Shown: positions 25,383-36,829 of the stretch, one piece after another | Position numbering within the stretch: position 1 is the first letter of the stretch | Layout: each line of letters begins with the position of its first letter | NCBI GenBank assembly: GCA_026826555.1 | Contig: JAKSZT010054215.1 | Coordinates: 24,009,232 to 24,073,231, forward strand | Reading direction: 5' to 3' | Source of the DNA: Tolypeutes matacus | Lineage: Eukaryota > Chordata > Mammalia > Cingulata > Chlamyphoridae | Length of the DNA: 64,000 nucleotides | Notes under the pieces: model-generated | Databases searched by the model: none | What the model saw: the letters and a program-made list of their open reading frames with translations, nothing else | What the model was told of the DNA's origin: nothing | Program-made: the position numbers and the translations under genes

Positions 25383-26965
25383 GACATCAGCTGGAGCCCG
25401 TTGCCTTCTTGTTGCAAATGGGAAACTAAAGCTCAGAAATGTTGAGACTTGGTCAGTACCATGCTGCAGTCTTGCTTATATGGACCCACACAATACAATT
25501 TAAATTCCAATATTCATGCAACATTGAAGGTTTTCTTGATGTCTCTGTCCCCTCTTTCTTCAAAAGAGCACAGAGCCATCCTCAACTATAAAGAAATACT
25601 AGTAGCAGCCGGAAACACATACTGAAGAATTTTCTGGACTAGTGTCCCTTTGTTCAACTACCACTGAATTGCACTGTCACTGAGCCAGAGGGTGTCGTTT
25701 GCTTGTAAATACTGAGTTTTTGAAATGTCACTGTAACACTGGAAAAATGTTGTCTCAGAAGGTTGCCAAAGTGACAGAATCCCGACATTGTAAATGCCAG
25801 CCAACACAAGTGCTCATAAATGACAGGAATAAAATATACTTGACTAAATCCATAATAATCACTGATAACACTGTTTACCCTCAGTGACCAGGAACTGTGA
25901 ACTTGGATAAAAAGCACATGTGTGCAGATATCATTAATGTGTCTGAGCCTCTAGCCTTTCCAGAATATTTTGATAGAAAAGCTCCCTAAATATGTAAAAG
26001 CTTTACAATAACTAAGAAGCAAGTGTGCAAGATAGGGCATCAGTCAGCCCTAATGGAGTTGGAGAGAGCGTTGACTATCATTCCGTACTGGGAGGACTGA
26101 TACCACCTCCATTGTTCTGGTCAGAACCAAGCCATAAGACAGGCCTACCCAGGGCAGTTGATACTCTTATTTTCCAGCCCTACATTCCCAGAAGGTCCGT
26201 TTGCCATAAGCAAGAGCCCACAGGCATACCACATTCTGGGGAGAAAAAAACATGTGGAATGAATTTAGAGATTCAAAGCTTCAGAACAACAAAGAGCAGG
26301 ATCCTATGAGTACCTGCCACTTGACTTTGACTTTAGAGGGACAGATATGATGGTCACCCCCGCCCCCCAGTCCTAATATTTCTATGCCCCAGGTCCTCTC
26401 TGTGGAAAAGATTACCTCCTCCCTTCTATTCTAGCATACAAATGGCACCTGGATATCAGGGGCTCTAAGAGGAAATGTACAAGTTGGCCAACCAGTGCCC
26501 CCTTAGCCTCTATGGTATGGCTACTCTTGCTTCTCAACTGAAGTTGCCTCATATCCCCATCTCCCCAGGAATGCTCAGGGGACAGTGGAGACTTCTTGGA
26601 AGAGGGATGGAGTCTCTGGTATTTCAACTAGAAATCCAGCAGCTGAAAGAGAGCCTAGTCCTGGTGCACTGCCTGGGAGCGGCTCCCATCACTGCAGAAG
26701 CTGTGGATGTGGACGAACTGGGATGCCTGAAATGGACTCCTTGACTTTCGTGTGTGTGTGTAAAACTCTTTTACTTTCACTCTGACACACTCCTGTATGG
26801 TTTGAATTTTTGACTGGGAGCATCATGTCTTTAAGTAAACATAAAAGACCCTTTTCAGTATTGCAAATATCTAGTGCTGATGAGATTTTGGGAAAATAGC
26901 AAAATTATACATTGCAAATATGACCAAGAACTTACTGTAATTGTGTGTCATAGATTTTTATGTTT
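25383..26965. other. Unique stretch with unexplained GC-richer part
   Basis: No repeat family is recognised. Between 26025 and 26744 the composition rises in G and C and overlapping + frames of 94 and 89 codons occur. The proteins they would make match nothing I know. There is no splice context or start context to support them, so I leave them uncalled. This could be an old unrecognised transposon. Confidence 0.35.
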
Positions 26966-26969
26966 AGGA

Positions 26970-27031
26970 AAGAATCACCAAGAAGGATTCATTCTTGGTG
27001 ATTCTTGATCTTCTGACATCAGTCAGAAGAT
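26970..27031. repeat. Two adjacent perfect hairpins
   Basis: The first has arms aagaatcaccaagaa (26970-26984) and ttcttggtgattctt (26992-27006), 15 bp with a 7-nt spacer. The second follows after one base: atcttctgac (27008-27017) and gtcagaagat (27022-27031), 10 bp with a 4-nt loop. All 25 pairs are perfect. No transposon termini or duplications are seen around them. Confidence 0.95.
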
Positions 27032-28370
27032 GTCCGTTTTAGTATTAGCTGGAACGATAGCAAAGAGTCTGAATGTCCAAGGCTATGGTATCTGAAGACA
27101 ATGGGAAGGTCTTGTATTTTGGTGTTCATGAATGGTGGCTATGTGGATGATAATACAGTTTTATACGAGTCTGGGCAGGGGATAGAACAGGAGTGTCCTT
27201 GTCCCTTAGAAACCCAGTGGATTGGTCTGGCATCCTGGAGACATGGTCATTCAACCCTGCCATGGGGATTCCCTGGCTGAAGATCAAATGTGCTTCTCTG
27301 GATACCTGGCAGCTGGCAGGAGGCAGGGCCTGCTGCCCTGGTTTGACTGATGAGGTGTAGGTGTTAGTATTGGAAAGACGGCGGCTGGTCTCGGGCTCTG
27401 CCCTGGCAGTGCTCCTGCTTGTGGGTCATGAATGCAGACAGAGATTAAATGGCTTCTTACATTTCTCTCAAAGAAAGACAGCTTTGTCTTCCAGGGATGA
27501 GCTAGATGGCAGTGGCCATGGGAACATTCTTTGGTCTGATTGCCGAGGCTCTCCAAGGCATTGCCTACTATGTGCCATCTCTGAGCCTTTGCCTTTGGTG
27601 TCAGGGGAGCTGGAGCAAGCCTGGAAAATCCTCGTGGCAGACCCTTGCCTTGAATTTTGACTTTTTCTTTGACTCTCAAAAGACAAAGGACACTTAACCT
27701 CAATATCAGCTCTTCCCATTTCTCCTTTTCACTCTCCAATAGTCTTTAAAAATTATTTTTAAAGACTTCTGGGTTATTTTTTTGGGGGTGGTGGCAGGCA
27801 CAATGGACTCTTGTGTGGGATAACTGTAGGAGCAGTCTTGAATCAAAATGGCAGGCATGAGATGGTTGGGGAACATCCCAGAAAGAGATGCTAAATCAGG
27901 ACCAAGTTTAAATGAGGCTGTATTTTGTTCAAATGCATCTTTATTTAAATCAAACTTCAGTTGTTGCGGCTTCTCCACTACAGGTGAATAGCCACAAATT
28001 TAACTCTGTGTCTCCTTCTGTTATTCCCCCTTGTTTTTCTTCCTGTCTCTTCTGCTTCCAATAGCTGCTCTTTTAGAAACCAGAAGAGAAGAGAAGTAAA
28101 AAATAAATAAATAAAAGTTATCTTTACTCCCAGTGGGCATAAATACCTTATGGGTAGTGAGTTTAGCATTTAACGACTAGTTAGAGAGGGTATCTTTGAG
28201 CTCAAGAGTTAGTCCTCATTGAAAGAATTAAGTGTAAGGTTTTGGGAACTCATTTTTCTGGTCCCCAGATACCATTTAACTCCATTTCCTGATTCTTTCC
28301 ACCCCTACTCCCAATAAATAGTTGAGCACTTTAAGCTCAAAATCTGTAGCCTTCTCTAGAAGGAAGTATC
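27032..28370. other. Unique intronic stretch
   Basis: No family is recognised. A GC-richer part at about 27284-27740 has overlapping open frames on both strands, the longest 151 codons on the minus strand. None is recognisable, and the mutual overlap in several frames points to chance. Confidence 0.4.
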
Positions 28371-28375
28371 TACCA

Positions 28376-28394
28376 GTTGCCCCCTGGTGGCCAG
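28376..28394 (-). promoter_or_regulatory. CTCF-type motif
   Basis: The + strand reads GTTGCCCCCTGGTGGCCAG. Its complement, TGGCCACCAGGGGGC, is a near-perfect match to the CTCF core motif (CCACnAGGGGGC). The motif is therefore oriented on the minus strand. Binding is inferred from the match alone. Confidence 0.7.
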
Positions 28395-28859
28395 AAAAGG
28401 AAAAGACAAGATGGGCACTGGATAAAAAGGTCAGGCAGATTGCTTTGCCTCTTTTTTTCTAATGCTTACTTCTGTTTATCTATAATGGGTCTTCTCTTTT
28501 CAGTATCAGTGTGAACCAGCTCTGCACAGGTTAGGGCATCACTGTATTCCTTTTGGGCATCATTTTTGCTGGAGGAAGTTGTTCCCTTGTCCTTGTTCTC
28601 CAATCCCATTGGTCTGATTTTTGTTTCCACACATATCCCATTAACCCGAGCCTTTCTAACAGTACAAACTGATTCTGGGGTGAGTGAGCAAGCGAGCAGG
28701 AGAACAGGAACAGTGGAAGACTGCACATGCTGTCACCTCATGTGCTGGTGTGAGGAGTACTGGGAAGGCCTGTGATTTTATAGGCAGACTGATTAGTCAA
28801 GCACTTGTCACCTCCATCGCTGCTCTTGCCTGCTCATTGGCCTGCCGGGTGTGAGCACA

Positions 28860-28882
28860 CCATCTAATTGACAGCTGTCTGT
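28860..28882. promoter_or_regulatory. TALE-homeodomain-like palindrome with E-box
   Basis: TAATTG (28865-28870) runs into TGACAGCTGTC (28869-28879), whose inner GACAGCTGTC is a perfect 10-bp palindrome. TGACAGCTGTCA is the paired-site form preferred by MEIS/TGIF-type factors, and its centre CAGCTG is also an E-box that E-proteins such as TCF4 can bind. The surrounding 28470-29020 stretch is repeat-free. Confidence 0.45.
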
Positions 28883-29019
28883 TGTCAGAGGGCCATCTTT
28901 TCTCCTTTTCAGTGTGACTGAACACTGCTGAGACATCTGCAGAGCTTTCGGCAGCTCTGACAGGGTTGCCCTGCCTGCCAGCCCTCAGACTCAAAAGGGA
29001 GCATAATCGAAGCGCTCAG

Positions 29020-31121
29020 AAGGACTATTACCTCATTGACCCTCTTGACTAGATTGGCAAAAACAAGTCCCTTTTTTGAGGTGACTTCAAGTCCAGCATA
29101 GAAGAGGAAGCTTCGAAGAGGAAGACATGAGATGCAAAGTCAGGATGAACTTGGCCAGTAGGAAGTAAAAATGTCTTGGTAGTAATTGGTCACGGGGTTT
29201 CAGTGAGTCTGATTATATAGAATGGGTTAGGTTATGAGTTCCTTTGCAGGATAAACCCAGGTTTTTGTAAAGTGGGTTAAACAGAAGCAGGGCTTATCTC
29301 AATGCTGGGATCACATCCTTTGTGTCTTGCTTAGAAGGTCATAACGGAAGATTTGGCATCTGTAGCTACAGCAGGGCTTTGGATGCCTGCAGTTTTGGAT
29401 GATGATTGTTCTTTTTCTTTCCCTGCCAGTCCTGATGCTTCCCTTTTTGGGATAGATTCCAGAATCTCCCTGTTAAGTGAGTTATGTTCTCCTCAGATGA
29501 ATGCCTGTGTACTGTGTGGAAGGCGTGGCCAAGCCTGCAGAAATGGGGACAGCCTCTCTAGGACACTTCCTAGAAACCAGGCTGGACTTCTGTGATGGGG
29601 CAATAGTTTAAATGATTGTATGAAGTTCAGCTTGCGAGTTTGAATGCTTCACTTTGTGCCTTCCCATTGTGTTTCCAAATGAAGCTCTATTTATTTGAGC
29701 ATCCACCAGGGTTGGTACCACACTATACAGACATGATGGGCTTGATTTGGATCGAGTCACGAGGTGCTGGTAGGTTGGACATGATTTAGTGGTTCTTAAG
29801 GTTAACAGGAGGAAACATTTCCCTGCATTCATTTTTTTTTTTTTTTAATTATTTAGAGAAGGTCACTGTGTGGGAGTACTGAATACATTGTTTTTACTCT
29901 TTTCCTTTGTTTTATAAAGTTCTTCTCACTCATTATTTGCAAATTTCCAAGCTTTTGTTATTGAACCTCCGTGAGAAAGGAAGTATCTGAGGAATCTTGA
30001 GTAATTTGTTTCAGACTTTCTTCATCTTAGTGTTAAACAGATGTAGTCCCATTTTGGGATTGTAGTGGAGAAAGGTGGGATCATTAAACTAGTTGGAGAA
30101 AACCCAGACAAGTAGAGAGAAAAGACTCATTTTCCAAGTTGTCCCTTATAGCTTAAGATAGGAATAATAGAAAAGAATGTTTGGAACTGAGCAGCTCCCA
30201 GACTCGGGAGTTAGATAATAAAACTCTTGTCCTGATACCATGTTAAGGCTCAGTTCCTCAGCAAAATGAAGGCTTGACCTGGACGGTTTATAAGATCCCT
30301 GCTAGCCCAGGTGCCTGTGAATATCAGAATAGCTAAGCGGGGAAGGATAATAGACACTGGGAACCTTTGACCACATCAGAAATCCATGACATACTCCCAA
30401 AACAGTATCAGGCAAGGACTCTTTGCCCATGAGGGGTATAATAATAAATACAGAAAGTATTTGAAAGATTTACATTTAGCCTCCACTAACTTTTTCTTAA
30501 TTTCTGTTTAGTATAAGTGATAAATGATTTCCCTTTTTTAAAAAAAGTTAAATGAAGGTCATGGGTATGGACAGAGAGGGTTGAGCCAAAAGAGACTTCT
30601 GACCCACCTGCATTGTCATAACCCCTTTTGGAAGATAGTTTTGTCTGAGATACTGGGAGAGCTATGGATCTCAGTCTTCTCCTACTGTATTTGATTGATT
30701 CTAAGACATGTTTGTTTGTTTTTTTCACATTTTTAACATCTTGGAAATTTATGACCTGTCAATTTAATTGGCTTTTTTTTTTTTTCTTGGTAGTAAATAG
30801 GTAATGATGTATCTTACAATCAATGGTATCTAACATTTGATGAAATACAATTCTAAGGGAAGAGAACAAGAATTGAGAAAGGCTAAGTGGCTTCTTTACA
30901 TCAGTGCTGACAAAAGCTGTGAATGATCTTTCCAATCACCTTGAAGAATACAAATTGCCTTAGGAGGGCAATTCACGCACAAAGTGTACCACCCAGCACT
31001 AGTGCGGTATTTGAGTAAGGAGGGAATGCATGCTGATACGAATTGATGTAGAAGGACTATGCTGGGACTTATTTAGCAACTTGCACTCCTTGGCTTTTAT
31101 CACATTTTCTTTGTGGAATTA
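29020..31121. other. Unique intronic stretch
   Basis: Mostly unrecognised sequence, with a 16-T run near 29831. At about 30240-30310 'ctcagttcctcagcaaaatgaaggcttgacctggacggtttataagatccctgc' looks like a worn MIR-family fragment. Confidence 0.4.
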
Positions 31122-31126
31122 CTACC

Positions 31127-31829
31127 TGTATTAGTCAGCCAAAGGGGTGCTGATGCAAAGTACCAGAAATCTGTTGGGTTTTATAAAGGGTATTTATTTG
31201 GGGTAGAAGCTTACAGCTATCAGGCCCTAAAGAGTCCAACTAAAGGTACCATAAGAGGGACTTTCTCGCCCAGAGTCATTTGACACATGTTGAGCAAGAT
31301 AGCAGGCGATGTCTGTGAGGGTTTCAGCCTTCCTCTTCCTCCTAAAGCTCCGTGGTCCTAGCTCCATCCATTCTCAGCTGTAGAATAGCATAAGGTTTGT
31401 CTCTCTCCTCAGGGCTCATTTCTCTCCAGGCTTTCTCAGCTACTCTGCTCTCTCCATAAGGTCAACTGTAGACTATGAGGCTCATCTCTCTTCCTGGGGC
31501 CTCTGCTGTCTCTAATAGAGCTTTCTTTCTTTCCTCATGTATCTGCTTCTCTGTGTTCTCCTCTGTGCATTTACTTCCCAGGGCTCCAGCATCAAAAACT
31601 CAAACTCTCTCCTCTGCTGTGTCACTTTCCCTGTGAATCCCTGCCCACCAAAGGGGTGGGGACTCAACGTCCTACTGATGTGGCCAAATCAAAGCCCTAA
31701 TCATAATTTAATCAAGTAAAAGTGAAACCTCCGAATTTAATACAATCTAATATGCCCAGAGGAACAGACCAGTTTACAAACACATCAGTATTTCTTTTTG
31801 GAATTCATCAACAATATCAAACTGCTACA
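31127..31829 (-). mobile_element. MaLR-like solo LTR, copy A
   Basis: This is a 703-bp noncoding LTR. On the minus strand it starts TGTAGCAGTTTGATATTG and ends ...TGGCTGACTAATACA, with an AATAAA-type signal about 65 bp from its 3' end. The TG...CA termini, the signal placement and 5-bp flanks (ctacc and ctact, one mismatch) fit an ERVL-MaLR solo LTR. No internal viral region is present next to it. The 580-bp copy at 37997 shares both ends and most of the interior. The 60-codon frame at 31537 is not a gene. Confidence 0.8.
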
Positions 31830-32004
31830 CTACTGTATCACTGATCCAGAAATTCCAAATATCTTCTCCAGAAGGTCAAGGGTTTTTGCCAGTTTCTAAG
31901 CCACAACTATTCTCACCTGTGTTCACTCTTGGTCAGTGGTCAGTCAGTCACTTAGCACTTGTGTCCCCATGTATAATTTTTAGAGCTGCTTGATACCTTA
32001 GTGA

Positions 32005-32135
32005 TCATATAATCCAACTCCATACATTAAGACACTTGTCAGAGGTGGAAACTTAGTGTGAATCTGGACAGAACCCCCAGGGTACCTGATTCTCATTTTT
32101 GACATTCTTTCCACTAAGCTCCATACCACGTAATG
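32005..32135 (-). mobile_element. MIR-family fragment, minus strand
   Basis: 'gtcagaggtggaaacttagtgtgaatctggacagaaccc' and 'ttctttccactaagctccatacca' are worn forms of the reversed MIR flank ('gagctgggattcgaacc...tctttccactataccac'). Confidence 0.55.
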
Positions 32136-32878
32136 AAAACGAGGTTGACTATAAAACACAGATTCTGTACATATTTTGTTTGTATTTTTGAGTGTTGCAC
32201 TTGTACTTTTATATAAGTGAATATAGTTGTGTTCCTTGGTTTGTATTTCTGAATGTTACACTTGTTTTTCTGCCTGTTACACTTTCAAATTCATAGTTGA
32301 TTTAACAGCAGACAAAAGACAATCTTGTCATATACAGTTTTAATATATACCACACTCTCTTCTACAGTAACAACAGTGGATCATTTTTAGTGAACTCAGT
32401 GGTTGTTGAGAATGCCAAAGTAGCAGGCACAGAGATTTCTGTGCAGGACTGTACTTACTTAGCAAGTTTAGTGTAAAAGCTGTCAGTGCAGCTAATGATA
32501 CCGCAGCTGACTGCAGCCCTGGCCCGGTTGTGTTACTTCTGCAAACCTAGGGTGTTCACCTTTGAAAAGTGAATCTGGATTTAGTTTTTTTTCTAAAATT
32601 AACTCTAAGCTCTTTGAATGTGAACATAATAGGAGTATATCACATGTTAATATCATACATATTCATTTCTAATTAAATATTGTAAATGATATGTTTTAAT
32701 TACACAATTATTTTCCTAGACATTCTATCCTATTCTTTGCTTTGAAACTGATGGTAGGGTGAGAAGATAGTTGAATCCTAATTTTTTAAACTCAATTAAT
32801 ATGTGACTTTTTAAAAAAATTGAGGTATGTTTTGTGTCATACTTCTCATTGAAAGAGAGACCAAGAGTAAAATAATGT

Positions 32879-32890
32879 TAATTTAATTTT
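32879..32890 (+). repeat. Target site duplication, left copy
   Basis: taatttaatttt, repeated exactly at 33069-33080 on the far side of the SINE. Confidence 0.85.
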
Positions 32891-33068
32891 TTTTTTTAAA
32901 GATTTTATTTATTTATTCATTTATCCCCCCCTTGCTGCTTGTGCTCGCTGGGTCAGCTAACCACGCCACGCGGGCGGGCTTGCCTTCACCAGGAGGCCCC
33001 GGGAACCGAACCTGGGGCTTCCCATATGGTAAACGGGAGCCCTACTGATTGAGCCACAGCCGCTTCCC
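32891..33068 (-). mobile_element. Xenarthran tRNA-derived SINE (DAS-type), full length, minus strand
   Basis: This is the most complete copy here, 178 bp. Read on the minus strand it starts gggaagcggctgtggctcaa and has an A-box-like TGGCTCAATCAGTAGG and a B-box-like GGTTCGGTTCC. The tail is AT-rich 'aaataaataaataaaatcttt' followed by poly-A. A perfect 12-bp duplication flanks it. RNA polymerase III boxes of this kind are what such SINEs use for transcription. This class is known from xenarthrans and is the main evidence for the lineage. Confidence 0.9.
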
Positions 33069-33589
33069 TAATTTAATTTTAAAATTAATAAACTAGCACA
33101 AGGTGATTTAAAAATACCCTGAAGATCACACAGGACCAATACTCCAATGAATAACACCATAATTTAAATTTTCCCAGATAGCTCCTTATATAATTTAATC
33201 TTTAAGGCTGAAAACTGACTTACAAGTCATGGTGTGGTGGATAAGAGTAGTGGTGGTTGCTAAATATTCAGGAATTTCAAGAGCTGGCTATTGAACCGTG
33301 GGTGGCTTGAAATCAGCCACAATGGGAGTATTTACACCTTGACAATCAGCAAACATTGCCTATCAGCTCCCCACCCCCAAGCTGTTATGTGAGCACACCA
33401 CTGCGAGAGTAAAGGACTGACATCTATTGTATAACTGACCTTATTTCTATTACTGTTCTTCTTGTTATTAATTATATCTTTTAAATGCTATGTTTAAACT
33501 TTCTGGGTAAGAGTGTGGAAAGTGACCATGAAGCTGAGTAAGAAAACTGTATCTTGGGGTTGGGGTTGGGGGTGGGGGGAAGAAGCCTG

Positions 33590-33890
33590 TGCCATTGGAG
33601 TGCTGTGCCTTTATCCTCTCTCCCTTGCTCCAGGCAAATTTCCTGGCTTTCCTCCAGCAGATGGGAGGCCTCCTCTGCTTCCCAGGGACACGCCCCCTCC
33701 TCCGTGCTCCTGGAGCACTTGCTGAGGGCCTCCATGGCTGCTTCCCTCTGCAGTGGACTTTTTGCTCATGGGTTTGACTCCTCCTGTTCAAGTCAGAGGC
33801 CCCAGTGGGCTGGCGCTTATTTATTTGTGCCGACACGTTGTCTAAGGGACAACATTGCTGGCCAGTTTGTTGAATTAATACATTAAACTG
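33590..33890. promoter_or_regulatory. GC-rich unique block; possible conserved element
   Basis: This repeat-free block is far richer in G and C than the intron around it. It ends in an inverted repeat, gttgtc-taagg-gacaac (33837-33853). Overlapping frames of 110 and 122 codons on opposite strands are unrecognised and probably chance products of base composition. Regulatory function is a guess from composition. Confidence 0.3.
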
Positions 33891-34604
33891 GGTTCTGTAT
33901 ATAGATTTGGATGTTTTTTCAAATCTCCTTTTCTGGCTCCCTCATCTTTCACCAAAGATGCCTCTTAATAAAAAGAGGAAGAAGAAATGCCTCACATTTT
34001 CCTACATTTTCATTTTGATATAAATAACTGTTATTGATAAATTCAGTCACAAGTAGGTTAAATGTTATTTGTAAGAGGGAGGACCATCACTGAATTGAGA
34101 TGAAATGTATCAGAAAATGTTACATAACTGTGAATTCAACACATTTTGGAAATAGAATTTTGAGATAATTTTAGTGCTAGGCTAGTTTTGTAAGAGAGAT
34201 CTTATTTTAAGCCTTTATCCAAGCAACTTTTGTGCCTATCATACTAGCCTGCATTCAAACGTCTTATTTCCTTGTGCTTCCTCTTTGGAACATTCCTCCT
34301 TTGTTATCTGCTTTTGCTTATGAAAACTAGTGTAGATAATGGGGATTCTCATGTTGCCCGTTGATTTTAAATCTTCTTCCTCAGCCATGAGCAGTTTTCT
34401 AGAAATGTTAATAAACAGTGTAGTTCTCTGCCTATCATATACAAGAGCAGAGGGAAGTTTGATGCATGTTAGAGAATCCACAATTTGACTAGTCTACCTC
34501 TAACCCATTACATGCAGACCAAAGTCATGTCTAAAGCACTTATTTGGTGGTGGTTACGGGTGTGTCCCTTCAGCCACACCTGAGTGTCCATCCTACTCCA
34601 TTGA

Positions 34605-34798
34605 TGAAACGCATGGCCCAGGCACGGTATTTAAACCTGCCAGACCTCCGGTGTCCTCATCTGTGAATGGTGCTAATTTTAGCACCTTCTTCATAGGGTA
34701 TTGTAAGGATTGAGTAATTTAATGAATGTAAGACACTTAGAAGAGTGTCTGCACCATGGATTGTGCTCAATAAATATTAGCTGTTATTGTTATTATAA
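34605..34798 (+). mobile_element. MIR SINE, + strand
   Basis: 'ggtgtcctcatctgtgaatgg', 'catagggtattgtaaggattgagtaattt' and 'gtgctcaataaatattagctgttattgtta' match the MIR core and 3' tail in order. Confidence 0.9.
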
Positions 34799-34799
34799 A

Positions 34800-36825
34800 A
34801 ATGAAATTTATTCCTCAAGCTTTACTGTATCTACAACTTCAGGTGGAAGAGTATACAGTATCTTTGAATAGGTCATTGTTTCTAAAATCAAATGTTCTTA
34901 GTGAAACTTCTTGTTGGCCAATTTAGAACTTTTGTGATATTAGTTTTTGTAATTTCTTATTGAGAAGGTAACTATTACTTTTTTTCCCTAAGTGTCTGAA
35001 GCTTAAGTTCATATTAAAAGAAAAATATCATAGTAACATTAGTACAAAGATAGATGATACATTTTATTTTTCATGTAATCCAGTAAAAGAAAGAAATAAA
35101 GTAACTTTCTAGGGCTACAAAGTGACTATTGATGGCCAGGATTTGTTTCTCTGCAACCTGAATGTGCTGTGCCTCCTTCCACAAAATAATACCAAGTTCA
35201 GTACATTACAGAATTGCCCTGAATTCCAAATGATTGCAAGATTTATTGAATTATTTTTGTAGATGTCCAGTGCCACAAGTAAATGCAGCTTTCTTCTTAA
35301 AAGAATGGTAGATGTACAGGACACATTGTTGCATCCTTCATTGGGTTATGATAATATGAGTGGGTTTAAAGTCCTTCTTGAAATAGCCAGTTTGGCATGA
35401 TCAAAGGCCACAGGACTTCCTTGCCACTTGAAAACTTCATGGGATATGACCCAGTGGCTGTTTGCATCAGTTAAGTTTAACTATTTAAAATAACATTTGT
35501 TCCTCCATGTACTGAGTCAAACTAATATTTTTCCTGATAATAAGAGAAGAAAGTAAATCATTTTATTCCATAATCCAAGAAGAATGTGCCCATTAATTAG
35601 AGCAAGGGGTTAAGGGATCACCCCCAAGAGTGGCCTGTTCTTCCCCTGCCGTGTTGTAAGGTAAAGGGAGACTTGGGGGAATGGGAGAGTGGGAATGTGT
35701 TCTAGTCTGTTTTTCGTTTTCGCCATCCGACCCTAGACAGAGAAGGTGCCCAATCCCTTTTGCCTCACGTTGCGCACCTCTTTCTGTTATTTTACCTTGC
35801 CAAGCTCATCAGGTAACTCGGTCATCACATGGTGCAGAAGCACTTATTTGGAAAATATGGATGGGAAGTTGAGATCTGGGAAAAACTGGTGGGGAAGCAA
35901 TTACTCTGAAAGTGTGAGGCTTTCAGTTCTGCAGCTTACTGACATCTCTATTTTAGTGCCATAGCTATGACTCAGAGTTTCCTGTATCTGTCCTACTGAG
36001 CCTCAAAATGAAGGGTGCAGGTAGCAAGTCCATGCTAATATTCTCACAGGAAGGCTGAAGTTTGAAAGGGTCATTTGCAAGAATCCTTTCCCTAGCATCG
36101 GTAAGCAACTCTTGATTAGATAGTTTGATGGTTTCAGGTTTGTTTCAGGTTGAAGGGCAGGAGCATACTGAGGTTCTGGGGGGGTATTTCCTCCAGGTCA
36201 TCAAAGGTGTGTCCACACAGGTTAGATGGACTAGCTGTGAGATAAGAGTGGGTGACAGTGGGTGACAGGTCAGGAAGAGGGGGGATGTAATATGTGCTAG
36301 TGGAAAGGAGCTCAGCTAAGGTAATTCTGAAGGGCCATTAGGAAAGCTTCCATTGTGGGTGGATGGTAGATAGTTGAGAAGTTGACACCTCTTCTTTGGA
36401 TACTTAGTTTTGAGCAGGAAACAAAGGAGAATGACTGGCCTCATGTTGTGAAAAGAAGAGTGTGTTGGAAGCAGATTCTATACCTGCCTTTGTGTTAACT
36501 AGTCTTTCAGACTTGTAGCAAAAATCTAAAAGCCAAAAATTCACTGTGATAAAACTACATAACACTTTCTTTGAGAAAAATATAAAAGGGGTAAATATAT
36601 TGCATTTGTTGATTAATTTGGGGAGAGTTCCCTCAGTTATAATATAGAGCCATTCTATTTAGGAAAATTTCCCTCCTCCCACCCCCCCATTTAGAAAGGG
36701 CTTCCTTTGTGGTTTCAGCAAAAGTTTATACTTTTTAATAACCTTGTATGTTTCTTGTTTATTTTATGAACTTCTTAAAACGTGGTTTTTCCCATTATAT
36801 GTTTTAATTGCCTAGGGAATATGTA
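34800..36825. other. Unique intronic stretch
   Basis: No family is recognised. A short tandem of gtgggtgaca twice lies at about 36248-36267. No gene is seen. Confidence 0.45.
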
Positions 36826-36829
36826 GAGA

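Noticed and set aside
26970..27031. MicroRNA gene
   Set aside because: Each stem is too short (15 and 10 bp) for a typical microRNA precursor.
33468..33886. 122-codon minus and 110-codon plus frames
   Set aside because: They overlap on opposite strands in GC-rich DNA, have no known match and no exon signals.
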